DNA from: Spirochaetia bacterium UBA5368
GTDB taxonomy: Bacteria > Spirochaetota > UBA4802 > UBA5368
Direction: 5' to 3'
Length of the DNA: 14,879 nucleotides
NCBI GenBank assembly: GCA_002407865.1
Contig: DHPI01000007.1
Location: 47,971-62,849 of the forward strand
In this document: positions 1 through 6,791 of the stretch, piece after piece
How the letters are laid out: each line of letters opens with the position of its first letter
How positions within the stretch are numbered: the first letter of the stretch is position 1
Program-made: the position numbers and the translations under genes
The notes under the pieces: generated by a model
The model's database searches: none
Seen by the model: the letters and a program-made list of their open reading frames with translations, nothing else
What the model was told of the DNA's origin: nothing

Positions 1-85
1 TATCCGCAAGCTGTTTCAGTGTGATATCGTTTTTCTTGCGAAAATGCTGTATCTTTTTCCCTATATTCAGCACCAGATCGTTCAT
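1..85 (-). CDS. XRE-family HTH transcriptional regulator, N-terminus only (cut by window edge)
   Basis: Reading leftward from an ATG at 85 gives MNDLVLNIGKKIQHFRKKND then ITLKQLAD, running off the edge. The I-G-x-K-I-x-x-F-R-K, L-T-x-x-Q-L-A pattern is the first part of the lambda-repressor/XRE helix-turn-helix, helix 1 and the start of helix 2. The frame is open upstream to about 155, with a GTG at 121, but the ATG gives the usual family start; the ribosome site (GGTGAACGG) is weak. Many XRE proteins with this kind of N-terminus carry a C-terminal cupin domain, but that part is outside the window. The gene is divergent from the oxidoreductase operon starting at 555, so it could regulate itself, that operon, or both. 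The call rests on 28 residues. Confidence 0.6.
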   Translation of the reverse strand, partial: MNDLVLNIGKKIQHFRKKNDITLKQLAD

Positions 86-554
86 CCGTTCACCATGTAC
101 GCAATGGAAATTCGGCGCCACTTCATATATATTTTGTATAATAACATTTTAATTATTTCAATATATTTTTATTCATATTTTTATTCTTTCCATATATCGT
201 GCTGCTTTTTTATAGTGAACATCTGTAATAAATGTGTTGTCTCCACGGGGCTGCGCCCCGTTGTCCGGGCGCACGTAATCTTTCCCTCTTTTCTTTGGTT
301 GCTTATATGGTACGGATACAGGGAACCGCACCGGCGGCGATGTGAACACCTCACGCCATTACCATACAAAAAAAGTTGCATTTTGCACAAATCTATGCAT
401 GTATATCATCGTTTATTTTTATGATCATTGCCGTTGTGTCTGTACGTTCATGGTGTCTACTGGGCAGGGAACCCATTGAACCATAATAGCACCCCTCCTC
501 GGTTCACGGGGTTGCATACCATACATATAGACTATAGAGCATAAGGAGAAAGTG
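86..554. other. Divergent intergenic region between the XRE regulator and the oxidoreductase operon
   Basis: These 469 bases have no convincing gene. Positions 120-240 are strongly AT-rich and probably hold the regulator's minus-strand promoter. A GC-rich perfect hairpin sits at 245-261. A TTGCAC (383-388) and a TATCAT (404-409), 15 bases apart, are a weak plus-strand promoter candidate. A TTGCAT/TATAGA pair at 512-538 would start transcription on top of the Shine-Dalgarno at 544-548, so it is unlikely. Short open frames here (44-424 +, 181-390 -, 425-748 -) lack ribosome sites and recognisable domains. Confidence 0.6.
245..261. repeat. GC-rich perfect inverted repeat in intergenic DNA
   Basis: ACGGGGC (245-251) and GCCCCGT (255-261) form a 7-bp perfect stem around a TGC loop. 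The palindrome sits at the edge of an AT-rich block and is followed by a more GC-rich segment ending in a pyrimidine-rich run (about 280-300). There is no T-tract directly after it, so it is a poor terminator. It may be the core of a dispersed intergenic repeat, which cannot be tested with one copy. Confidence 0.35.
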
Positions 555-1595
555 ATGTCGAAAAGTGCCGCAGTAAAATCCTCCCAAAAAAGGAAAGTAC
601 TGATAACGGGCGCCACCGGTTTTATAGGCGGCCACTGCGCAAGGGCCTGCATTGCAAGGGGCGACATGGTGAGAGCATTCGTTCTTCCAGACGATCCAGA
701 CGCTGATGCGCTACACAACGCGGGCGCCGAGATCGCTACCGGAGACATCCGGGATTACGATGCAGTCAGACACGCGGTCCACGGCGCGAACGTCGTCATT
801 CACTGCGCGGCGGTCGTAACCGACTGGGCGCCGAAAAATCTTTTCAGGGAGGTGACCGTCGGCGGCACGGAAAACATGTGCAGGGCGGCCGCCGAAGAAA
901 ATGTGGACAGGTTCGTCGACATCAGCACCAACGACGTATTCGGCACCGACGAATCACGCGTAATGGACGAAACATTCCCCCTTTGCAAATGGAACGAACC
1001 GTATCCCGACTACAAAATTGAAGCCGAAAAGATTTCGTGGCGATACCACCGCGACCACGGCCTCCCCGTCACGATGGTATACCCATGCTGGGTCTTCGGC
1101 GAGGGCGACCGCACGTTTGTGCCGCTCCTTGCCGACGCAATCGTAAAACGAGACCTTGTGTTCTGGCGAAAAGACGTGCTGGTATGGCCGACGTATATAG
1201 GCAACCTCGTCGATCTGTTGATGCTGATTTCTGACGACGAGCGCGCGGTCGGCAACGGCTATCTCGTCCACGACGGCGTATCGATCACCCTTCAGGAATT
1301 CTGCGCACGCATCGCCGGGGCGCTCGGCGAGAAACCGGTGACACTGCACATCCCGTACTTCACCGCGTACGCGGCCGCATACATCATGGAGCTTATATGG
1401 AAAATCGGAAAAATCCAGACACGCCCCCTGCTGACCACCTACGCGGTAAAAAACCTCGGATCGCGGCTCAAATTCACAATTGAAAAGGCGGAACGCGAAC
1501 TTGGCTGGAAACCGAACATATCATTTAACGAAGGATTTGCCCGCACGCTTGCGTGGCTGAAAACCCTCGATCTCGACACACTGAAACAGAAATAA
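555..1595 (+). CDS. Extended SDR oxidoreductase, NAD-dependent epimerase / 3-beta-HSD-like
   Basis: This 346-residue protein is an extended short-chain dehydrogenase. The dinucleotide-binding GATGFIG is at residues 19-25, the acidic GDIRD at 63-67, and the catalytic set is Ser/Thr124-125 plus Tyr150-x3-Lys154 (YPDYK). The C-terminal end (ELGWKPNISFNEG then TLAWL) is typical of the 3-beta-hydroxysteroid dehydrogenase and sterol-decarboxylase branch, which oxidises or reduces hydroxyls on bulky lipids. ATG 555 was preferred to GTG 552 because AGGAG (544-548) lies 6 bases before it. It heads an operon with two classical SDRs; the next start is 20 bases after its stop. Candidate roles are a lipid keto-reductase similar in fold to CerR of bacterial ceramide synthesis or OleD of olefin synthesis. 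The sequence alone does not decide between them. Confidence 0.85.
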   Translation: MSKSAAVKSSQKRKVLITGATGFIGGHCARACIARGDMVRAFVLPDDPDADALHNAGAEIATGDIRDYDAVRHAVHGANVVIHCAAVVTDWAPKNLFREVTVGGTENMCRAAAEENVDRFVDISTNDVFGTDESRVMDETFPLCKWNEPYPDYKIEAEKISWRYHRDHGLPVTMVYPCWVFGEGDRTFVPLLADAIVKRDLVFWRKDVLVWPTYIGNLVDLLMLISDDERAVGNGYLVHDGVSITLQEFCARIAGALGEKPVTLHIPYFTAYAAAYIMELIWKIGKIQTRPLLTTYAVKNLGSRLKFTIEKAERELGWKPNISFNEGFARTLAWLKTLDLDTLKQK

Positions 1596-1615
1596 CATTG
1601 CGAGGTAAACGCGGC

Positions 1616-2440
1616 ATGAAAAATTTTATGGATAAAAATGTGTACATTACCGGCGGATCAAGCGGCATCGGGCTATCGACGGCAAACCTGCTGGCGGCAT
1701 CGGGCGCGAACGTGCTGATTTTCGCCCGCACGAAGGAGCGCCTGGAGGCGGCTGTCGGCGGGATAGAACGACACCGCGCCTCCACGACGCAGCGCATATC
1801 GTCGATGCAGCTTGACGTCAGCGATAACAAAAAGGTCCGCGCGGTAATGGCGGAGGCGGTAAAGCAATTCGGGCCGCCCGATCTGCTGATCAACTGCGCA
1901 GGCAGGGCGTATCCTCATTATTTCGAAGACATCAGCTACGAGCAGTTCGACGAAACCATGAAGACCAACCTGTACGGCATCTGGAATACCACGGCGGCGC
2001 TCGTCCCCGTGATGAAACAGAGGGGCGGCCACATCGTCAACGTTTCGTCGATGGCTGGATTCGTGGGCGTGTTCGGGTACACCGACTACAGCGCCTCGAA
2101 GTTCGGCATTATCGGATTTTCCGAGGCGCTCCGAAGCGAACTTCGGGGCCACGGCATTGCCGTGTCGGTGCTCTGTCCTCCCGACACAGACACCCCCGGT
2201 TTCGCCACCGAAAACACGACAAAGCCCGAAGAAACACGGGAGATTTCAAAGAGCGCGAAAATACTGCCCGCCGACGAGGTCGCACGGCAGCTTATCAAGG
2301 GCATTAAAAAGGATAGTTTCATCATCATACCAGGCTTCGACGGCAAACTCACGTGGCGCATCAAGCGCCTCTTCCCCTGGCTCGTCGATTTCGTAATGAA
2401 TTCGCAGATACGAAAAGTGCAGAAAAAGTCACGCATGTGA
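1616..2440 (+). CDS. Classical SDR with 3-ketodihydrosphingosine reductase (KDSR) signature
   Basis: The 274-residue protein has the NAD(P) motif GGSSGIG (13-19), Arg38 after the second strand (NADPH preference), N93-x-A-G, and the catalytic tetrad Asn118, Ser145, Tyr158, Lys162. The segment after the active site, PPDTDTPGF (188-196) followed by [11 protein letters not shown], closely follows the substrate-loop sequence I recall for eukaryotic KDSR ([20 protein letters not shown]), which reduces 3-ketosphinganine to sphinganine. A hydrophobic C-terminal stretch ([11 protein letters not shown]) before a basic tail suggests peripheral membrane binding. ATG 1616 has GAGG at 1602-1605; an in-frame ATG at 1628 lacks a ribosome site. 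The identification as KDSR-like is strong. The true substrate is inferred, because serine palmitoyltransferase and ceramide synthase are not in the window and related SDRs act on other long-chain ketones. Confidence 0.85.
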   Translation: [274 protein letters not shown]

Positions 2441-2456
2441 GGGCGGAGGAAAAATC

Positions 2457-3299
2457 ATGAAAGAGAACGCGTTACGCGATAAAACCGTCATCATCACCGG
2501 GGCGGCGGGGGGCATCGGCGCGGAAACGGCCGCGCTGCTTGACCGCCACGGCGCGAACCTTGTGCTGGCCGACATTAATGTCCCCGGACTGAAAAAAACG
2601 GCAAAGGCGCTTTCACGGCCGGCGCTCGCGATACAATGCGACATCACGAGAAAGGATGATATTAAAAAACTCATCGCGCAGGCGCGAAAGCAATTCGGGA
2701 CGATCGACATTCTTGTAAACAACGCCGGTATCATCATCCCCTCGCTGTTCGAGAACACCGGGTACCGCGATATAGAAAAGCAGGTCAGCATCAACCTGAT
2801 GGGGCCGATTTTCTTTACGCGCGAGATCGTGCCCGAGTTCATTAAAAACGGCAGCGGGCATATCGTCACCATCTCGTCGATGGCGGGCATCGTGCCCGAG
2901 ACATACAGCTCGATTTACACCGCAACGAAATTCGCACTGCGCGGCTTCAGCCTTACGCTGGCGCTCGAGCTGAAGCGGCACAACATCGGCGTATCGGTTA
3001 TCTTTCCGGATTCCACCGACACGCCGATGCTCCGCTTCGAGGCGGCACACGGCGGATCGCCCCTCACGTTTTTAAGTACGCCGCAAAAACCCGCAGACAT
3101 CGCGCAGGCGGTGCTGCGGGCGATCACACACAAAAAGCTTGAACAGTACGTGCCCTATTCGTCGGGGTTTTTTTCGAAGCTTTTAATGTGCGTACCCCGG
3201 GCGGTCATTGCGCTGTGGCCCGTACTTGAAAAAAGCGCCGAAAAGAAAAAGGCCGCGTATCAACAGCACCATAATATCACTGAGACAAGGGAGAATTGA
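2457..3299 (+). CDS. Classical SDR dehydrogenase/reductase, NAD-type, paralog of the preceding gene
   Basis: The 280-residue protein carries GAAGGIG (15-21), Asp39 at the end of the second strand (favouring NAD over NADP), NNAG (88-91), and the tetrad Asn113, Ser141, Tyr154, Lys158. It shares with its neighbour the position and part of the loop after the active site (FPDSTDTPML here, PPDTDTPGF there) and a hydrophobic segment near the C-terminus (FFSKLLMCVPRAVIALW). The two probably arose by duplication, or were recruited from one lipid-acting SDR subfamily. A very good Shine-Dalgarno GGAGGA (2445-2450) lies 6 bases before the ATG, and only 16 bases separate it from the previous stop. The opposite cofactor preference hints at one oxidative and one reductive step on related substrates. 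The substrate is unknown. Confidence 0.85.
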   Translation: MKENALRDKTVIITGAAGGIGAETAALLDRHGANLVLADINVPGLKKTAKALSRPALAIQCDITRKDDIKKLIAQARKQFGTIDILVNNAGIIIPSLFENTGYRDIEKQVSINLMGPIFFTREIVPEFIKNGSGHIVTISSMAGIVPETYSSIYTATKFALRGFSLTLALELKRHNIGVSVIFPDSTDTPMLRFEAAHGGSPLTFLSTPQKPADIAQAVLRAITHKKLEQYVPYSSGFFSKLLMCVPRAVIALWPVLEKSAEKKKAAYQQHHNITETREN

Positions 3300-3300
3300 C

Positions 3301-3699
3301 ATGAACGACACGACGCTGAAATGGATATCCATCCTCTCGATCGTTACCGGGGTCGGCCTTCTGCTCTTCTGGATCGGCTTTTTCACCATCGGGCTCGCGC
3401 CCGACAACCCGCCGCAGGGCTACTTCGAATACGAACACTCGTTTCCGCTGCCCGACATCATCCTCGCAATCGCGCTTATTGCCGCATCGGCGCTTATGCT
3501 GAACGGAAAGCCGCTCGGACGGCACATCGCGCTCGTATGCTCGGGCAGCCTGATTTTTCTTGGCCTGCTCGATTTCAGCTTCAACATTCAAAACGGCATG
3601 TACACGATCTCTCTGATGGACATGCTGCTCAATGCGTTTATCAATCTGTGGTGCGTCGTCTTCGGCATTATCATCGCAACAAAGCTACAGGAAAGCTGA
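3301..3699 (+). CDS. Small integral membrane protein, four predicted helices
   Basis: This 132-residue protein has no family I recognise. Hydrophobic segments lie at about residues 8-30, 50-66, 75-95 and 103-127, with an acidic, Pro-rich loop after the first (APDNPPQGYFEYEH). The start ATG is one base after the previous stop and has AGGGAG at 3288-3293, so it is the fourth cistron of the oxidoreductase operon and probably translationally coupled. Position and topology suggest a membrane partner or anchor for the lipid-acting reductases. Nothing in the sequence indicates catalysis. Confidence 0.75.
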   Translation: MNDTTLKWISILSIVTGVGLLLFWIGFFTIGLAPDNPPQGYFEYEHSFPLPDIILAIALIAASALMLNGKPLGRHIALVCSGSLIFLGLLDFSFNIQNGMYTISLMDMLLNAFINLWCVVFGIIIATKLQES

Positions 3700-3716
3700 A
3701 AGATTAAGGCGCATCA

Positions 3717-3748
3717 CCGCAGGCGCGCAACTCAGCACGCGCCTGCGG
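3717..3748. terminator. Hairpin between convergent genes, possible bidirectional terminator
   Basis: CCGCAGGCGCG (3717-3727) and CGCGCCTGCGG (3738-3748) form an 11-bp perfect GC-rich stem around a 10-base loop. It lies after the oxidoreductase operon stop (3699) and overlaps the last codons and stop of the converging peptidase gene. Neither side has a clean T-tract, so intrinsic termination is uncertain; it could instead stabilise 3' ends. Confidence 0.45.
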
Positions 3749-5003
3749 AAACAGGCTGTCCGCGCATCGCGGCTTCGCAATCCTTTTTCACTATATAATC
3801 GTACACAATGCGGAGGCATGCCTCCACGGCGCCGGGCTCGATGTTTTCCACCACATCGTCGCGCGTATGATACACAAGACGCTCCTTCTCGACATCGGTG
3901 GGCATCGCGATGAGCGTCGTGGCCTCAACGCCGATTTTCGCGAACTCGGCCGCATCGGTTCCGCCGACACCGGGATACATGCGGAAAAGCTCCGCTGTAT
4001 ATCCCGCCTTCACGGCGACATCCGCACATTCCTCGGCCATTGCCCGCGAGAGGTTTACAAAGCCGTTGATATCCGACACAAGGAATTTTATTTTGTCCTT
4101 CCTGTAAATGCTGTCAAGGTTCAGCACATGTGTCGGCAGCGCGCGCAGATCGACGCTATGCCGTTTTACGTAGGCGCGCGAACCCCGCAGCCCCGCCTCT
4201 TCCGCATCGACGCTAAGAAATATAAGCCGCGTATGCCGCAGCGCGCTTTTACCGGCCTTCTTCGCGTTCCCGAAAAATTTCGCCAGCCTGACACTCAGCG
4301 CCGATGCGATGAGATTGTCGCCCGCCCCCGGCGTGCCGTTTTTGCCCGTAAAAAAATACATTGGGATTATAAAAACAAACATCGCAAGCGAACAGTACGT
4401 GTACACAGGGGCAAATCCTGGCGGCGTTCCCGCAATCCCCTGATACACCGCCCATATCCACGCAAAAACCGGCGACACGCTCAGCGCGATGATGATTCCC
4501 GCCACGCTGATGCGGTATGCCCACCCGAGATGTGTCATCAGCCAGAACTCGTACGCGCTGTCGTGATGGCCGCTCACGATGACCTGGCCGCGCACCTCAC
4601 CTTCGGGTTCTATAACGCCGTATACGTTGTATCCCTTTTTTTTGGAATATAACGGATCAAAAATCTGCCAATAGCAAATAAACTGGCTGAAGGCCATGAA
4701 CATTGCCAGCGTATACCCGATTGCCGCCGCAACGATACGGCCAAAATACAGCAAAAACGACGACAGAATGAACAATGTCGCCGATACCTTTAAAAACCCC
4801 AGGAACGCTCCCGGGCGCACATCGAAATCCTCCACATGCGCACTGTCGCAATGGCGCGCAAGTTCTGCGTGGAGGGCTTCGGCAGCCAGTCGAGCGCTTT
4901 CACTGCCAGCCAGCCGGGGGCCGCACTTGTCGATAAGCCTGGCGGTATACGCAAGCGACTCCCGCGCGAGACGTTTTTCACTGAACATGGTGTTCATACT
5001 CAC
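3732..5003 (-). CDS. M28-family zinc metallopeptidase with inserted membrane helices
   Basis: The 423-residue protein has the M28 (aminopeptidase Y/Q type) di-zinc set in order: His146-x-Asp148 in SGHHDSAYE, bridging Asp229 in GAGDN, Glu268-Glu269 in DAEEAG, Asp297 in NLDS, and His379 in YHTRDD. The N-terminal DKCGPRLAGSESAR (25-38) is also typical of the family. Hydrophobic helices lie at about 68-87, 90-112, 166-190 and 200-218. The last pair sits between the first metal ligand and the bridging Asp, so the peptidase domain is split by a membrane hairpin. No signal peptide is seen. The start is GTG 5003, because AAGGAGG (5012-5018) lies 8 bases before it; ATG 4997 would be 14 away. The gene converges on the oxidoreductase operon and diverges from the barrel gene at 5351. 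The family call is strong; the substrate (peptides or aminoacyl compounds) is unknown. Confidence 0.88.
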   Translation of the reverse strand: MSMNTMFSEKRLARESLAYTARLIDKCGPRLAGSESARLAAEALHAELARHCDSAHVEDFDVRPGAFLGFLKVSATLFILSSFLLYFGRIVAAAIGYTLAMFMAFSQFICYWQIFDPLYSKKKGYNVYGVIEPEGEVRGQVIVSGHHDSAYEFWLMTHLGWAYRISVAGIIIALSVSPVFAWIWAVYQGIAGTPPGFAPVYTYCSLAMFVFIIPMYFFTGKNGTPGAGDNLIASALSVRLAKFFGNAKKAGKSALRHTRLIFLSVDAEEAGLRGSRAYVKRHSVDLRALPTHVLNLDSIYRKDKIKFLVSDINGFVNLSRAMAEECADVAVKAGYTAELFRMYPGVGGTDAAEFAKIGVEATTLIAMPTDVEKERLVYHTRDDVVENIEPGAVEACLRIVYDYIVKKDCEAAMRGQPVSAGAC

Positions 5004-5011
5004 AATATATA

Positions 5012-5018
5012 CCTCCTT
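5012..5018 (-). promoter_or_regulatory. Strong Shine-Dalgarno that sets a GTG start for the M28 peptidase
   Basis: On the minus strand this reads AAGGAGG, with 8 bases before GTG 5003. The frame is open for ten further codons upstream, and those codons would run through the Shine-Dalgarno, so the longer reading is unlikely. Confidence 0.7.
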
Positions 5019-5077
5019 ACTTTCCATGCCCACTCACTATAACGGACACTCCACGCCGGCCCAGGTTGCAATTTTAC

Positions 5078-5093
5078 GAGTGAGTACTCATTC
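5078..5093. promoter_or_regulatory. Near-perfect palindrome, TetR-family operator-like
   Basis: GAGTGAGTACTCATTC is a 16-base inverted repeat with 7 of 8 half-site positions matching; the core TGAGTACTCA (5081-5090) is exact. Palindromes of the TGAATGA/TCATTCA type are typical operators of TetR-family repressors of lipid and stress genes. It lies about 60 bases upstream of the peptidase ribosome site in the divergent region, a usual place for an operator. No TetR gene is in the window, so this is inferred from symmetry and position. Confidence 0.4.
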
Positions 5094-5340
5094 TTTTTAG
5101 GACGTATGCACACTATTGATATCATCGCAATCGACACTCGGGGCGTGTACCGACATTCAGGAAACAGGCATCATTCCCGGAATCAACCACCACACTGTGT
5201 CGCACGAAGACCGGATATTATGATTGCATATTTTATACACCCTGCTACTATACGTGCCATTTTCTACGGTGTTCACGATTCATGGATACGCGCCGCGCGA
5301 CATCGCGCTAACAGGTACATCACGATCGAGGTCATCAGAT

Positions 5341-5345
5341 GGAGG
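5341..5345 (+). promoter_or_regulatory. Shine-Dalgarno that sets a GTG start for the TPR/barrel gene
   Basis: GGAGG lies 5 bases before GTG 5351. Starting at GTG 5351 gives a clean signal peptide; the upstream in-frame ATG 5339 overlaps this Shine-Dalgarno and has none of its own. Confidence 0.65.
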
Positions 5346-5350
5346 TCCAC

Positions 5351-6784
5351 GTGAGAATATCGGCACTTGTAACGGCAACCCTTGCGCTTTGTATCATCAC
5401 GGCCCCGGCAGCTTCCGCGCCCAGGGACAGAGCGGCGGAAGCGTTGTATCTCGGGAAGAAGGCGTTGTACGAGGGGAAACTCAAGGAAGGCATCCTGAAG
5501 CTTGAGGAAGCCAACTCAATCGACGCCGGCAATCCCGTTATCGTTTTCTTCCTCGCGAAGGGCTACAGCTGGAACGGAGAGCTGGACCGGGCCGAGGAAT
5601 ACTACCGCAAAGCGATGTCGATGAGCAATACCAATGACGACATCTACTGGCAGGCAAGCTTCGGCATCGCGCAGACGACGGCCTGGCGCAAGCAATACGC
5701 CCTCGCGCTGGAGCGTTACCAGGAAATACTTTCAAAGCATCAAAAGACACCCCCCGATCTGAAAGAAGATGTTCTGCTCGCCATGGGCGACGTGCATGCA
5801 TGGCAAAAAGAATATCCCGCGGCCATATCCCTGTACGAAAAGGCGCTGGCCGACAGGCCCGCAAGCGTCGAGGTGCTGAACCGGCTGGGGCAGGTCTATC
5901 TGTGGGATAAAAATTACAAGGCGTCCCGCGCGTATACTGAAAAAGCCCTCGCGATTGAAAGCAACAATATCGAGGCACGGCGGCGGCTTGATGATCTGGA
6001 TCTGATAAAAAATTATACGCTCACGCTGGGCTATGCATATACATCATTCGACGCAAACAATCCTGAGGGGAATAAAATACAGCGCCATACGGCGAATGCA
6101 TATTTTGACTGGCAGGCAGGCGACGATCTTCGCATGCACGTCGAGACAACCGTGCTGACGCAAAACTATGTGGATTCCGCCGATCCCGGCACAGCGTCGT
6201 CATGGAACAGCGACGTAAGAACCGGCATCGGCGTTACAAACCGGTTCACCCGCAACACAACCGCGGGGATGCTATTCACGTATACCTATTCCCCCGACAT
6301 ACTCCCCGACTTTTCCGGCGAGGCGTCGATAACCCAGAAGATTTCGCCAATTTTCGACATCACCGGGCTGTATCGTCTCACGTACGACAAAAAAGCGCCC
6401 GAGCGCATGGCAGGGGCGAAAAAGGCAAGCCATCTCGTATCGCCGGGAATAATTCTTTACTTTACGGAAATGTTTTACAGCAGACTGCAGGGATACATGG
6501 ACACGGACGGAAAAAATACGTTTTATTCATTCATGCTGCAACAGACATACGCCTTCAGCGCCCGCGACAAAACGGATTTTTACATATCGTACGGCAAGGG
6601 AAAGAACTACCTCGTGTACTCCGACGCGACCATCCCGCTGGATGTCGTGACGTTCAGCATTACGCTGGCGCACACGCACTTTTTCAATCCCTCATTCGGG
6701 CTGCGGCCAAGCTTCATGTATCACAATCGTGTGAATTATTACGAGGATTATTCATTCGGCCTTGAAGGCGTGTACCAGTTTTAA
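5351..6784 (+). CDS. Exported TPR protein with C-terminal YaiO-like outer-membrane beta-barrel
   Basis: The 477-residue protein begins with a signal peptide (MRISALVTATLALCIITAPA, then ASA at 21-23, cleavage after Ala23). Residues about 27-210 are tetratricopeptide-like helical repeats (for example GDVHAWQKEYPAAISLYEKA, about 146-165). From about 222 to the end there are alternating aromatic strands such as YTLTLGYAYTSF and FYSFMLQQTYAF, ending in Phe477, the usual last residue of outer-membrane barrels. This order, TPR in the periplasm then barrel, resembles YaiO-type proteins and, more distantly, the PgaA exporter of poly-N-acetylglucosamine. It converges on the synthase gene with a 7-base gap, so the natural guess is that it exports, modifies or anchors that enzyme's polysaccharide. 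The barrel is about 255 residues, smaller than PgaA's, so a role as pore is less sure than its location. Confidence 0.82.
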   Translation: MRISALVTATLALCIITAPAASAPRDRAAEALYLGKKALYEGKLKEGILKLEEANSIDAGNPVIVFFLAKGYSWNGELDRAEEYYRKAMSMSNTNDDIYWQASFGIAQTTAWRKQYALALERYQEILSKHQKTPPDLKEDVLLAMGDVHAWQKEYPAAISLYEKALADRPASVEVLNRLGQVYLWDKNYKASRAYTEKALAIESNNIEARRRLDDLDLIKNYTLTLGYAYTSFDANNPEGNKIQRHTANAYFDWQAGDDLRMHVETTVLTQNYVDSADPGTASSWNSDVRTGIGVTNRFTRNTTAGMLFTYTYSPDILPDFSGEASITQKISPIFDITGLYRLTYDKKAPERMAGAKKASHLVSPGIILYFTEMFYSRLQGYMDTDGKNTFYSFMLQQTYAFSARDKTDFYISYGKGKNYLVYSDATIPLDVVTFSITLAHTHFFNPSFGLRPSFMYHNRVNYYEDYSFGLEGVYQF

Positions 6785-6791
6785 TCCCGTT

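Larger units (their letters stand above)
5004..5350. other. Divergent intergenic region, peptidase (-) and barrel protein (+)
   Basis: These 347 bases contain no credible gene; small open frames at 5106-5354 and 5224-5505 lack ribosome sites and domains. The region holds the peptidase Shine-Dalgarno (5012-5018), a near-perfect palindrome (5078-5093), and a weak plus-strand promoter candidate: TTGCAT at 5224-5229 and TACTAT at 5246-5251, spaced 16, about 95 bases before the barrel start. The Shine-Dalgarno for the barrel gene is at 5341-5345. Confidence 0.55.

Noticed and set aside
181..390. A 69-codon minus-strand frame covering the GC-rich hairpin
   Set aside because: There is no ribosome site, and its sequence tracks the inverted repeat rather than a protein family; it is better seen as part of an intergenic element.
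512..538. TTGCAT and TATAGA as promoter of the oxidoreductase operon
   Set aside because: The spacer is only 15 bases, and the start point would fall on the Shine-Dalgarno of the first gene.
3867..4652. A 261-codon plus-strand frame inside the peptidase gene
   Set aside because: Its product is basic and without motifs, and the opposite strand encodes all zinc ligands of M28 in order.
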